This document shows, in pieces, positions 17,406-26,762 of a stretch of DNA of 64,000 nucleotides. Origin of the DNA: Streptomyces sp. WM6386. Its GTDB lineage: Bacteria > Actinomycetota > Actinomycetes > Streptomycetales > Streptomycetaceae. The notes below the pieces were generated by a model. That model saw only the letters and a list, made by a program, of their open reading frames with translations, did not search any database and was not told where the DNA came from. Position 1 is the stretch's first letter. Every line of letters starts with the position of its first letter. Location: positions 37,323 to 101,322 of the forward strand of contig NZ_JXTE01000024.1 of assembly GCF_000972385.1 (NCBI RefSeq), given 5' to 3'. Made by a program: the position numbers and the translations under genes.

Positions 17406-20400
17406 GTGGATGAATTCACCTTGCGTTCGAGACTCTCCAGGAGATCGGCGGGGGTGGCCGCCGTGCTGCTGATGGCCGCCGGTCTCACCACCCCCTCCCT
17501 GTCACCGGCGTCGGCCGCACCCCGGCACCACACCCCCGAGGTCTGGCCGAAACCCCGGAGCATGCAGACCGGCCCCGACCGGTTCACGGTCCCCGACCGG
17601 GTCGTGGAGGTCGTCGGCCCGGACACGGACGCCTCGGCCCGCAAGGTCGTCGAGTCCGCCCTGCGCGAGGCCGGCGCCGACCGGATCGTGACGGTCGACA
17701 AGCCGCCCGCGTCGGCCGCCTTCACCGTCTATCTCGATGGCCCCGGCACCGCCGCCGCACTGAAACGACTGGGCGCCCGGTCCCCGGCCGGCCTCCCTTC
17801 CGGCGGTTACACCCTGGCGTCCGGGCGCCGGGACGGCCGTACCCTTCTCGCCCTCTCCGGATCCGACGCGACCGGCACCTTCTACGCCGCCCAGACCCTG
17901 CGCCAACTCCTGGGCACCTCGGGCAAGTTGCCCGGGACCAGGATCCGCGACTGGCCCACCACCGCACTGCGCGGAGTCATCGAGGGCTTCTACGGCACTC
18001 CCTGGACGCATGCCGAGCGCCTGAGCCAGCTCGACTTCTACGGCCGCACCAAGCAGAACGTGTACGTCTACTCCCCCAAGGACGACCCCTATCTGCGCGA
18101 CCGGTGGCGGGACGAGTACCCGTCCGCGGAACTGGCCCGGCTCAAGGAACTGGTCGACCGCGCCACCGCCAACCACGTCCGCTTCACCTACGCCCTCTCC
18201 CCCGGCCTGTCGGTCTGCTATTCGTCCGACTCCGACATCGCGGCCCTCACCCGCAAGTTCGACTCGCTGTACGCGATCGGTGTGCGGTCCTTCGCGGTCC
18301 CGCTGGACGACATCAGCTACACCAGGTGGAACTGCGCCGCCGACGAGCGGGAGTTCGGCACGGGCGGAGGAGCGGCGGGCGCGGCCCAGGCGCATCTCCT
18401 CAACAAGGCGTGGAAGTCCTTCTCGGCCGGCCACACCGGCCTCGACCCCCTGGAGATGGTCCCCACCGAGTACTCCGACCTCGCCGACTCCCCCTACAAG
18501 ACGGCCCTGCGCGAGAAGCTGGACCCGTCCGTGGTCGTCGAGTGGACCGGCGTGGGAGTGATCGCGCCGGCCATCACCGCCGCGCAGGTCGCCCAGGCCC
18601 GTGAGGTGTTCGGCCACCCGATCCTGATCTGGGACAACTATCCGGTCAACGACTACGTCACCAGCCGCCTCCTCCTCGGCCCGTACACGGGACGGGAGGC
18701 CGGCGTGGCCAAGGCGGCGACCGGCGTCACCGCCAACCCGATGGTCCAGGGCGAGGCGAGCAGGCTCGCGCTGTTCACCTCGGCCGCCTACCTCTGGAAC
18801 CCGGACTCCTACGATCCCCGGGCCGCCTTCCTCGCCTCGGTCCGCGACCTCGCGGGTCCGGGCGCCGCCACATGGCTGCGGATCTTCGCCGAGAACAACT
18901 ACTCCTCCCAGCTCGACGCGACCGAGTCCCCCACCCTGACCGAGCTCATCGCCGACTTCCGCACGGCGTACGAGCAGGACCGCGGCCTCGACCGGGCCGC
19001 CGCCGCGCTGCGCTCGTACTTCACCGACATGGCCGCCACACCCGCCGAGTTGCGCGCCCGGCTCGACAACCCGGGGTTCCTCGACGAGACGTCCGCGTGG
19101 CTGGACAAGCTCGGCCGGTACGGGAGCGCGGGGCGCACAGCCGTGGATCTGCTGCTCGCCAACAAGCGGGGCGACGCGGAGGCGGTGTCGAGGTACTGGG
19201 CCGAACTGCGCGACACGCGCAAGGAGTTGGATGCCATGCCGGAGCAGGTCTCGCCGGGTGTGATGGACCAGTTCCTCTATACGACGATGCTGGAGACCGC
19301 CCCCGACCCGGGCGTCGACGCCGCCTTCTCCCCGCGCTCGCTCTCCCTGAAGCCGGGCGCCACCGAGACGGTGACGCTCGACTTCTCGGACAAGGAGGCC
19401 CGCACGGTCACCTGGAGACTGGACGTTCCGGACGGCGTCACCGCCTCACCGACCGGGGGCACCGTGACAGTCCCGGCCGGGGGCAGCGTTTCGGCCACCG
19501 TCACGCTGACCGGGGTCACCGAGGGCGTCCACTCGGTCGTGGTGTCGGGTACGGGCGTCCTCGACCGGGCGATCCCGGTCCAGGTCACCGAGAAGACCGG
19601 TTCGTTGACGGCGCTGACCGCCAACTTCAGTGGCGCGTCGGTCAGTTCGATCGACCTGGCCTCCGGCACGTCCAAGAACATCGCGGTCGGCGACAACCCC
19701 GGCGAGGTCGTCGTGAGCGCCGACGGCCGCACCGCCTACGCCGCCAACCAGGGCTCGAACACCGTCAGCGTCATCGACGTGGCGAGCGGCTCGGTCACCG
19801 GCACGGTCGCCGTGGGCCGCGTTCCCGCCGGGCTCGCGCTCACGCCGGACGGTGGGACGCTGTGGGTGGCCAACTACACGGACGGGACGGTCCAGCCGGT
19901 GAACACCACGACCCTGGTGGCGGGTACGCCGGTCATGGTGGGCGACGGTCCCGAGAACATGGCGATCACCCCGGACGGCACGACTCTGTACGTGGCCAAC
20001 ATCCACGACAACACGGTCACCCCGGTCGACCTCACGGAGAAGAAGGCCGAGACCGCCATCCCCGTCGGTCCCCGCCCCTTCAATGTCGTCGCCGCACCCG
20101 ACGGCAGAACGGTCTACGTGTCCAACTCCGGCGGCTCGACGGTGACCCCGATCGACACGGCGACGAACGACACCGAGCCGACCCTCCTGGTAACCGGCCA
20201 GGCGTACGGACTCGGCCTGTCTCCGGACGGCCGGACACTGTGGGTGAGCCCCAGCACCGGGGACTACGTCACACCCGTCGACACGGTGACCGGCGCCCCG
20301 GGCACGAAGGTCACGGTCGGCAGGTCGGCCTTCGACGTGGGCCTGGACTGGAGCGGCAGCACGGCGTACGTCACGACGGCCGACGGAAACAAGCTGGTGC

Positions 20401-20492
20401 CGATCGACACGGCGACCGGGACGCCGGGGACACCGCTGACGACGGGCGCATATCCGCTGGCCGTAGCCCTGACACCGGTACCGATGAAGTAA
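17406..20492 (+). CDS. Secreted GH84 beta-N-acetylglucosaminidase with C-terminal YVTN beta-propeller
   Basis: 1028 residues. A Sec signal peptide with ASA-AP cleavage near residue 37 is followed by a GH20b/GH84-type N-domain (45-165). The GH84 catalytic barrel (about 175-460) starts RGVIEGFYGTPWTHAERL and holds the catalytic aspartate pair in VPLDDISY. A helical and beta-sandwich region follows, and from about 735 to the end there are six or seven ~42-residue propeller blades (repeated ALTPDGxTLYVAN...VTPID). GH84 enzymes cleave terminal GlcNAc from glycans by substrate-assisted catalysis. The propeller may bind glycan or protein; it is an unusual companion for GH84. ATG at 17406 lacks a clear ribosome site. 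Confidence 0.88.
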   Translation: MDEFTLRSRLSRRSAGVAAVLLMAAGLTTPSLSPASAAPRHHTPEVWPKPRSMQTGPDRFTVPDRVVEVVGPDTDASARKVVESALREAGADRIVTVDKPPASAAFTVYLDGPGTAAALKRLGARSPAGLPSGGYTLASGRRDGRTLLALSGSDATGTFYAAQTLRQLLGTSGKLPGTRIRDWPTTALRGVIEGFYGTPWTHAERLSQLDFYGRTKQNVYVYSPKDDPYLRDRWRDEYPSAELARLKELVDRATANHVRFTYALSPGLSVCYSSDSDIAALTRKFDSLYAIGVRSFAVPLDDISYTRWNCAADEREFGTGGGAAGAAQAHLLNKAWKSFSAGHTGLDPLEMVPTEYSDLADSPYKTALREKLDPSVVVEWTGVGVIAPAITAAQVAQAREVFGHPILIWDNYPVNDYVTSRLLLGPYTGREAGVAKAATGVTANPMVQGEASRLALFTSAAYLWNPDSYDPRAAFLASVRDLAGPGAATWLRIFAENNYSSQLDATESPTLTELIADFRTAYEQDRGLDRAAAALRSYFTDMAATPAELRARLDNPGFLDETSAWLDKLGRYGSAGRTAVDLLLANKRGDAEAVSRYWAELRDTRKELDAMPEQVSPGVMDQFLYTTMLETAPDPGVDAAFSPRSLSLKPGATETVTLDFSDKEARTVTWRLDVPDGVTASPTGGTVTVPAGGSVSATVTLTGVTEGVHSVVVSGTGVLDRAIPVQVTEKTGSLTALTANFSGASVSSIDLASGTSKNIAVGDNPGEVVVSADGRTAYAANQGSNTVSVIDVASGSVTGTVAVGRVPAGLALTPDGGTLWVANYTDGTVQPVNTTTLVAGTPVMVGDGPENMAITPDGTTLYVANIHDNTVTPVDLTEKKAETAIPVGPRPFNVVAAPDGRTVYVSNSGGSTVTPIDTATNDTEPTLLVTGQAYGLGLSPDGRTLWVSPSTGDYVTPVDTVTGAPGTKVTVGRSAFDVGLDWSGSTAYVTTADGNKLVPIDTATGTPGTPLTTGAYPLAVALTPVPMK

Positions 20493-20510
20493 CAGCCGGC
20501 TTCCCCACCC

Positions 20511-20538
20511 AGGGGCGCGGGGAACTGCGCGACCGGCC
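20511..20538 (+). repeat. Dispersed GC-rich repeat, copy 2
   Basis: Same family as at 11986: AGGGGCGCGGGGAACTGCGC followed by GACCGGCC. It sits between the convergent ends of the GH84 and SIS genes. Confidence 0.75.
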
Positions 20539-20581
20539 ACCGGCCCGCAGCTCCCCGCGATACCCCAGAACCCCCGAACGC

Positions 20582-21346
20582 CTAACTAGCCGTACGCCGA
20601 ACCCGCCCCGCGTACTTCTTCTCCAGCTCCAGATTCCCCTCAAAGCCGCCAGGCACATTGGCGGAGACATACACCGGCGGCCGCTCCCCCGCGGCAAGCA
20701 GCACGGCAGACGCCTCGGCGACAGCCATCTGCACCAGCATCACCCCGGTAAGCGTCGACAACGCACACACCGCACCCCCGCCCGGCAACTCCAGCAGCGC
20801 GTCCCCGCGCGGGGCCGCGTTGTCGAGGACCACGTCGGCGAGGTCGGCGAGCTTCTTGCCGCTGGGGTGGCCGGCGGGGACCGCGCGGGTGTGGGCGAGG
20901 GAGGTGATGGCCAGCAGCTTGTGGCCCTGCTGCTTGGCCTGGAGGGCCATCTCGACGATGACGGTGTTCACGCCGGAGTTGGAGATGATCACGAAGAGGT
21001 CCTGGGGCCGGGGGGCCGCGAGGTCGTACAGCCGCGCTGCCACGCCCGGCTGCCGCTCCAGGAGCGGGTCGTCGAGGACGGACGGGGCGTCACCGCCGTA
21101 CAGGACGAGGTCGGCGATGCTCAGCCGGTTCGTGGGCACCAACCCGCCCGCGCGGCCCGCGACTTCGAGGACCATGGCCTGGGAGTGGCCGGTGCCGAAG
21201 GCCTGGATGACGCCGTCGGCGCGCACACAGTCGGCGATCAGTTCCGCGGCGCGGGCCACGTCGGCGCGGGCGGACTCGGTGATCTGCTGAAGGACGGCCA
21301 GGCTCTGCTGCGCGAAGCCCTGGGCGCTGACGGACTCGACGGACAC
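20582..21346 (-). CDS. SIS-domain amino-sugar-phosphate enzyme (UPF0309/NagS-like)
   Basis: 254 residues forming one SIS domain: IQAFGTGHSQAMVLEVAGRAGG at the phosphate site and LFVIISNSGVNTVIVEMA as the second SIS motif. The open frame extends to 21430, but GTG at 21346 has GGGGAGTGAG upstream. It resembles the UPF0309 family (S. coelicolor SCO4393). I recall a member being described as a GlcNAc-6-phosphate dehydratase (NagS); assignment here is by family resemblance only. With a GlcNAc-kinase-like gene and hexosaminidases nearby, a GlcNAc-6-P substrate fits. It is divergent from the RpiR gene. Confidence 0.75.
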   Translation of the reverse strand: MSVESVSAQGFAQQSLAVLQQITESARADVARAAELIADCVRADGVIQAFGTGHSQAMVLEVAGRAGGLVPTNRLSIADLVLYGGDAPSVLDDPLLERQPGVAARLYDLAAPRPQDLFVIISNSGVNTVIVEMALQAKQQGHKLLAITSLAHTRAVPAGHPSGKKLADLADVVLDNAAPRGDALLELPGGGAVCALSTLTGVMLVQMAVAEASAVLLAAGERPPVYVSANVPGGFEGNLELEKKYAGRVRRTAS

Positions 21347-21365
21347 GCGGCACTCACTCCCCACT

Positions 21366-21379
21366 GATGGATTGAACCA
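21366..21379. promoter_or_regulatory. Putative shared operator in the SIS/rpiR divergent promoter
   Basis: GATGGATTGAACCA lies 20-33 bp upstream of the SIS-gene start and matches the GATGG..TTGAACCA arrangement of the perfect palindrome at 22469-22487. A second, weaker element (GATGAATCAATAAACCA) follows at about 21397. Confidence 0.45.
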
Positions 21380-21544
21380 CCCTATACATCTCCATCGATG
21401 AATCAATAAACCATAGGATGGCCACTGCATTCAATCGACCCGCACAACGGTCCCGACCTCACCCCTCCCTCGCCCCTCCCTCACCCGTGAATCCGGTCCT
21501 GGTATTCAACAGGTGGCCTGAACGGTGGCTGGTACCTTCTTCTC

Positions 21545-22426
21545 ATGCCTCCGACGGACGTCACGACACTGATCCGCACCGAGCTGCCCCGGCTGGCCGG
21601 CTCCCTGCGCAAGGTCGGCGAGCTGATCCTGGAGGATCCGGCCGCCGTCACCCACTGCTCGGCCGCCGAGCTGGGCCGCCGCACCGGCACCTCGCAGGCC
21701 ACGGTGACCCGCTTCTGCCGGGCCATCGGCCTGGACTCCTATCAGCATCTGCTGATCGAGCTGGCCAAGGAGCACGGCCGCGGCGAGGTCTCCGACTGGG
21801 GCACCGCCGAGATCGGCCCGGACATCTCCCCGGACGACAGCCTGGAGCGGGTCGTACAGGTCGTGGGCAACGCCGACCTGCGGGCCGTTCAGCAGACCAT
21901 CGACCGGATCGACCTCGACGCGATCGAGCGCGCCGCCCAGGCCACGGCCCGGGCCCGCCGTATCGACCTCTACGGCACCGGGGGCAGCGGGGCGGTGGCG
22001 CTGGAGACCGAGACCCGGCTGTTCCGTATCGGCTGCTCGGTGCGCGGCTGGACCGAGGTGCACGGCGCGGTCACGTCCGCGGCCCTGCTCACCCCGGCGG
22101 ACGTCGCCGTGGGCATCTCGCACTCGGGGGCCACGCGGGAGACCATCGAGCCGTTCGAGCTGGCCAAGGAGCGCGGCGCGACCACGGTGGCGATCACCTC
22201 CGACCCGCGCTCACCGCTCGCCAAGGCCGCCGACATCCGGCTCGTCTCGTCCGCCTCGGAGACCAACTTCCTCACCGGTATCGGCGGTCGGCACTCCGTC
22301 CTGGTGCTGCTCGACTGCCTCTACGTCCGGGTCGCGCAGCTCTCCTACCAGCGCGCGAGCGCCTCCCTGGCGCTGACCGACCACATCGTGCCGCAGCACT
22401 CGGCGAAGGGTCGGCGCACCCGCTGA
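21545..22426 (+). CDS. RpiR-family transcriptional regulator (HTH + SIS)
   Basis: 293 residues. The N-terminal HTH_6 (CSAAELGRRTGTSQATVTRFCRAIGL, about 38-63) is followed by a SIS sugar-phosphate sensor (about 120-260; DLYGTGGSGAVALE and VGISHSGATRETIEPF). RpiR proteins respond to phosphosugars such as GlcNAc-6-P or MurNAc-6-P. ATG 21545 has no ribosome site, but TACCTT sits six bases upstream, as in leaderless Streptomyces transcripts. Flanked by the SIS enzyme and GH38 gene, it is the best candidate local regulator of the amino-sugar genes. Confidence 0.92.
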   Translation: MPPTDVTTLIRTELPRLAGSLRKVGELILEDPAAVTHCSAAELGRRTGTSQATVTRFCRAIGLDSYQHLLIELAKEHGRGEVSDWGTAEIGPDISPDDSLERVVQVVGNADLRAVQQTIDRIDLDAIERAAQATARARRIDLYGTGGSGAVALETETRLFRIGCSVRGWTEVHGAVTSAALLTPADVAVGISHSGATRETIEPFELAKERGATTVAITSDPRSPLAKAADIRLVSSASETNFLTGIGGRHSVLVLLDCLYVRVAQLSYQRASASLALTDHIVPQHSAKGRRTR

Positions 22427-22468
22427 CGGCAGTGGCATTGCATAGATGATTCACCGAGAACACGCGTA

Positions 22469-22487
22469 GATGGTTGTTTGAACCATC
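22469..22487. promoter_or_regulatory. Perfect 7-5-7 operator upstream of GH38
   Basis: GATGGTTGTTTGAACCATC has perfect seven-base arms around five bases. It lies 49-67 bp before the GH38 start codon and is the best-formed member of the shared motif set. A second element, GATGATTCACC, occurs at about 22445. Confidence 0.6.
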
Positions 22488-22535
22488 CCTACGGTGCCAG
22501 GATGGTGCTCCGCCGAGCATCCTCGTAGGAGACCC

Positions 22536-25500
22536 ATGCGCGTCACCTCTGTCGAGTCGACCGAGCTTTTCGTCGGAACCGTCGAGCAGCCGTACCAGGT
22601 GGTGGTCGCCGAGATCAGCCACGTCCCCGGCCGCACGGTCCGCCTCACGGCCGAGGGCCCGGGCGGTCTCCGCAGTGTCAAAGAGACGCTGGTCACCACC
22701 GCCGACGACGGCACCGCACGCGCCGAGATACCCGTGACCGGCGAGGGCGACGAGATCACGGTCGTCGCCGTCGACGATGCGCTCAGCGACCGGCACACCG
22801 CCCCGTTCACGGCCGCCGAGCCCGGCTGGACCATGTTCATGGTCAGCCACTTCCACTACGACCCCGTCTGGTGGAACACCCAGGCCGCCTACACCGAGAC
22901 CTGGGACGTCGCCGACGACCCGGCCACCTCGGGCCTGCCGGCCCGCACCTTCGACTCGCGCGGCCAGTCCGGGATGAGCCTGGTGCGCGCCCACTGCGAC
23001 CTCGCGCGCCGCGACCCGGCCTACACCTTCGTGCTCGCTGAGGTCGACTACCTCAAGCCGTACTGGGACGCCTTCCCGGAGGAGCGCGCCTTCCTGCGCC
23101 AGCTGATCCGCACCGGCCGCGTCGAGATCATGGGCGGCACCTACAACGAGCCCAACACCAACCTCACCGGCGCCGAGGCCACCGTACGCAACGCTCTGTA
23201 CGGCGACGGATACCAGCGCGGGATCATGGGGGCGTCGCCCGAGACCGCCTGGCAGCTGGACGCGTTCGGTCACGATCCGCAGTTCCCCGGGCTGATGGCG
23301 GACGCCGGGGTCACCTCCAGCTCCTGGGCGCGCGGGCCGTTCCACCAGTGGGGGCCGACGCTCTCCGTGTTCGGCGAGGAGCCCAGGGATCCCCAACGGA
23401 TGCAGTTCCCGGCCGAGTTCGACTGGATCGCCCCCTCGGGGCGCGGCATCCTCACCGCGTACATGGTCAACCACTACGGCGCGGGCTGGGCGATCGACAA
23501 CGCGCCCACCCTGCCCGAGGCCGAACAGGCCGCGTTCAAGCTGTTCAAGGGTCTGAAGAAGGTCGCGCTCACGCGCAACGTCCTGCTGCCCGTCGGCGGG
23601 GACTACGCGCCGCCGTGCCGCTGGGTGATGGGCATCCACCGCGACTGGAACGCCCGTTACGTCTGGCCGCGGTTCATCAGCGCGATACCCCGGGACTTCT
23701 TCGCCGCCGTCCGGGCGGAGTTGGCGGCGGAGGGCCGCAAGGCCTCCCCGCAGACCCGGGACATGAACCCGGTCTACACCGGCAAGGACGTCTCCTACAT
23801 CGACACCAAGCAGGCCCAGCGGTACGGCGAGAGCCTCCTCGCCGACGCGGAGGCCTGGGCGACACTCGCCTCCCTCACCGCCGGGCATCCCTATCCGGAC
23901 GCGGCGCTCGACAAGGCGTGGCGGCAGCTCGTCTACGGCGCCCATCACGACGCCATCACCGGTTCGGAGTCGGACCAGGTCTACATCGATCTCCTCACCG
24001 GCTGGCGGGAGTTGTACGACCTCGCCGAGACCGTCCACGCCGACGCCACGCAGGCCCTCGCGGACCGGGTTCTCCCGCTGCCGGGCGACGGCCCCGATCT
24101 GGTGGTCTTCAACTCCGCGACCTGGACGCGGGGGGACGTGCTGAGCGTCCGGGACGAGGGGCTCCTGCCGGTCGACGAGAGCACCGGGCTTCCCCTGCCC
24201 GCCGTGCGCGAGGAGGACGGCCGGCTGAGCGTCGTCGTACCGGACGTGCCCGGACTGGGCCTCAAGGCCGTCCCGCTCGCCGAGGGCACCGTCTCCGAGT
24301 GGACGCCGGCCGAAGGGGCCACGATCCGCAACGAGTTCTACGAGCTGACCGTCGACCCTGCGCGCGGCGGCGGCGTCAGCAGTCTGCGAGCCCTTCAGGA
24401 AGGGGCCCGGGAACTGCTGCGCGCCGGCGACATCGGCAACGAGCTCGTCGTGCAGGAGGAGTACTCCAGACACCCGCGCTTCGGCGAGGGGCCCTGGCAC
24501 CTCACGCCGACCGGGACGACTGCCGCTCGCGGCAGGGATGTCAGGGCCGACATCGGTGTCGAGCACTCCCCCGCCGGACAGCGCATCACGGTCCGCGCCG
24601 ACCTCGGCCTCTTCACCTACACGCAGCGGCTGACCCTCTGGAAGGGCGTCGACCGTCTGGACGTCTCCACGACCGTCGACGGGTACGACGGCGCCGACCG
24701 GCTCATCCGGGTGCGCTGGCCGTCCGACGTGCGCGGCGGGCTGCCGGTGCACGAGGTGGCGGACGCGGTGATCGGGCGCGGGTTCGGGTTCGTGGAGGTG
24801 GACAGCGAGCAGTTCCCGTGGACGCTGGACAACCCGGCCAACACCTGGTTCGGGCTGGGGTCGACCGCGCGGGTCGCCGTGCACGACGACACCGGCGCGC
24901 TCCTCGGGCACCGCTCGATCGGGGTCGCCGAACTGATCTACTCCGACTGGGACGTGGCCGGTGAGCTGGGCGCCGAGCTCGCCGCCGCCCTCGTCCGCGC
25001 GGGGGTCACCGCGACCTCGACCATCGCGGGCGGGCCCCGTTACGGCGACCTGGAGGTCGACTCCAACCTGCCCGACATCCGGATCGCCGTCGGCGGTCCC
25101 GACCGTAACTCCGTGGTCGCCGAGGCCCTCGGCTGGGACCCGGCGGCCGGACGCGAACTCCGGCGGCAGCTCGCCGAGGGGGATGTGGCGGCCGTGTGGG
25201 TCGCGCCGCGCGCCTCGCTGCGGGAGGAGTGGGTGCCGGGAGCCGATCTGCGGGATCTTGAGCGGCTGCCGCTGCTCGTCGTGGCGGGCGGTGAGGATGA
25301 CGCCAAGGCGGTCGACGCCCTCATCGCCGACCTGGACGACTTCACCGTCACGGCCACCGCCGCGGGCAGCGGCGAGGCCCTGCCGCCCGGCGACGCCTGG
25401 GACGGCCGGAGCTTCTCGGTCCTGAACCGGGGCACGCCCGGCTGTGTGGTCACCTCGTCCGGCGACCTCCACATGTCCCTCATGCGGTCCTGCACCGGCT

Positions 25501-26762
25501 GGCCCTCCGGCATCTGGGTCGACCCGCCGCGCCGAACAGCCCCCGACGGGTCCGCCTTCCAGCTCCAGCGCTGGTCGCACACCTTCGAGTACGCCGTCGT
25601 CGCGGGCGAGGGCGACTGGCGGGAGGGGCAACTGCCCAAGCGCGGCCACGAGTTCAACCGTCCGCTCACCGCGCGGCTGCGGACCCGGCCCACGGACGCG
25701 CTCCTGCCCCGGAACAGCTCCCTGCTCCAACTGGAGCCCGCGGGCGAGGTGTTGCTCGACGCCCTCAAGCCGGCCGGCTCCCCGCTCGCCCGGGGCGGCA
25801 CGGCACATCCGGATCCGGGCAGCGGTGTCGTCGTCCGCATGCACGAGGTGAACGGCCGTCCGGTGCGGGCGCGTCTGTCGCGGCCTCGCGGGTGGACGGA
25901 GGGCGCCCGGGCAAACGTACTGGAGGCGCCCGGAAAGCCGCTCACGCCGGGCACGGACGGGACGCTGCGGGTCGATCTGGCCGGCTTCGAGGTGGCGACC
26001 GTCCTCGCCACGCCCGCAGGCGCCCTGGAGACAGCGCCGGGCCCCGGAGTCGCCGCCGCCGAGCCCGCCCAGCCCGTCCACACCCGCTACTGGCTCCACA
26101 ACTCCGGTCCCGCCCCACGCGGCAACATGCCGGTCGCCGTGTACGTCTCCCCCACCACGCTCACCGTCTCCGGCCCCGTCACGGCGACCGTCCGGATCGG
26201 CTCGGAGCTGACCGACGCGCCGGTGTCGGGCACGGTGACCTTCGAGGTGCCTCCCGGCTGGTCCACCGAGCCCACCGAACTGCCGTACACGCTCGGCCCC
26301 GGGGGCTTCAGCCTCACCGAGGTCACAGTGTCACCGCCGCCCGAGCCCGAACCCGGCCGGCACTGGCTGGCCGCGCGGCTGTCGTACGGCGGGCAGACGT
26401 ACGAGGACGTGGTGGCGCTGGACGTGCCGGACGGGCACACAGGTCCAACCCTCGTATCCGCTCTGGGAGTTGACCGAGTCGTCGTGCGACGAGGCGAGCG
26501 CGCCCGCGTCCCCGTCACCCTGCGCAACACCACCCGGGGCCCCGTCAGCGGCACCCTCTGGGCGGTGTCCTCCTGGGGCACATGGCCCGGGGTCGGGCCT
26601 GGCGTCCAGGGCTTCACCGTGGCCGGCGGAGCGGAGGCCGAGTGCGTGATCGAGGTGGACGGCTCGGCGGTGCCGCCGGGTTCGTACTGGCTCATGGCGA
26701 AGGTGGGTTGGCACGGCTGCGTGGCGTACACGGAGGCCGTGGAGCTGGAGGTGAAGCCGTGA
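22536..26762 (+). CDS. Glycoside hydrolase family 38 alpha-mannosidase with C-terminal NEW3-like domains
   Basis: 1408 residues, cytoplasmic (no signal peptide). The zinc-site motif MVSHFHYDPVWW (H105, H107, D109) opens the catalytic domain, and the nucleophile is D242 in WQLDAFGHD. A GH38 middle helical domain (YGAHHDAITGSESDQVY) and the long beta-sandwich C-terminal part follow. The last ~200 residues contain NPCBM-associated NEW3-like folds (GTVTFEVPPGW, RVPVTLRNTTRGPVSG), making it longer than the usual ~1000. ATG 22536 has TAGGAG upstream, so the 14 residues before it are excluded. It would trim alpha-mannose from imported glycans. The next gene overlaps by GTGA. Confidence 0.94.
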   Translation: MRVTSVESTELFVGTVEQPYQVVVAEISHVPGRTVRLTAEGPGGLRSVKETLVTTADDGTARAEIPVTGEGDEITVVAVDDALSDRHTAPFTAAEPGWTMFMVSHFHYDPVWWNTQAAYTETWDVADDPATSGLPARTFDSRGQSGMSLVRAHCDLARRDPAYTFVLAEVDYLKPYWDAFPEERAFLRQLIRTGRVEIMGGTYNEPNTNLTGAEATVRNALYGDGYQRGIMGASPETAWQLDAFGHDPQFPGLMADAGVTSSSWARGPFHQWGPTLSVFGEEPRDPQRMQFPAEFDWIAPSGRGILTAYMVNHYGAGWAIDNAPTLPEAEQAAFKLFKGLKKVALTRNVLLPVGGDYAPPCRWVMGIHRDWNARYVWPRFISAIPRDFFAAVRAELAAEGRKASPQTRDMNPVYTGKDVSYIDTKQAQRYGESLLADAEAWATLASLTAGHPYPDAALDKAWRQLVYGAHHDAITGSESDQVYIDLLTGWRELYDLAETVHADATQALADRVLPLPGDGPDLVVFNSATWTRGDVLSVRDEGLLPVDESTGLPLPAVREEDGRLSVVVPDVPGLGLKAVPLAEGTVSEWTPAEGATIRNEFYELTVDPARGGGVSSLRALQEGARELLRAGDIGNELVVQEEYSRHPRFGEGPWHLTPTGTTAARGRDVRADIGVEHSPAGQRITVRADLGLFTYTQRLTLWKGVDRLDVSTTVDGYDGADRLIRVRWPSDVRGGLPVHEVADAVIGRGFGFVEVDSEQFPWTLDNPANTWFGLGSTARVAVHDDTGALLGHRSIGVAELIYSDWDVAGELGAELAAALVRAGVTATSTIAGGPRYGDLEVDSNLPDIRIAVGGPDRNSVVAEALGWDPAAGRELRRQLAEGDVAAVWVAPRASLREEWVPGADLRDLERLPLLVVAGGEDDAKAVDALIADLDDFTVTATAAGSGEALPPGDAWDGRSFSVLNRGTPGCVVTSSGDLHMSLMRSCTGWPSGIWVDPPRRTAPDGSAFQLQRWSHTFEYAVVAGEGDWREGQLPKRGHEFNRPLTARLRTRPTDALLPRNSSLLQLEPAGEVLLDALKPAGSPLARGGTAHPDPGSGVVVRMHEVNGRPVRARLSRPRGWTEGARANVLEAPGKPLTPGTDGTLRVDLAGFEVATVLATPAGALETAPGPGVAAAEPAQPVHTRYWLHNSGPAPRGNMPVAVYVSPTTLTVSGPVTATVRIGSELTDAPVSGTVTFEVPPGWSTEPTELPYTLGPGGFSLTEVTVSPPPEPEPGRHWLAARLSYGGQTYEDVVALDVPDGHTGPTLVSALGVDRVVVRRGERARVPVTLRNTTRGPVSGTLWAVSSWGTWPGVGPGVQGFTVAGGAEAECVIEVDGSAVPPGSYWLMAKVGWHGCVAYTEAVELEVKP

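Noticed and set aside
22469..22487. DasR site
   Set aside because: DasR recognises TGGTCTAGACCA-like sequences; this palindrome has TGGTT/AACCA arms with a five-base spacer.
22272..26099. 1275-codon minus-strand frame opposite GH38
   Set aside because: Shadow; the plus strand has all GH38 catalytic motifs.
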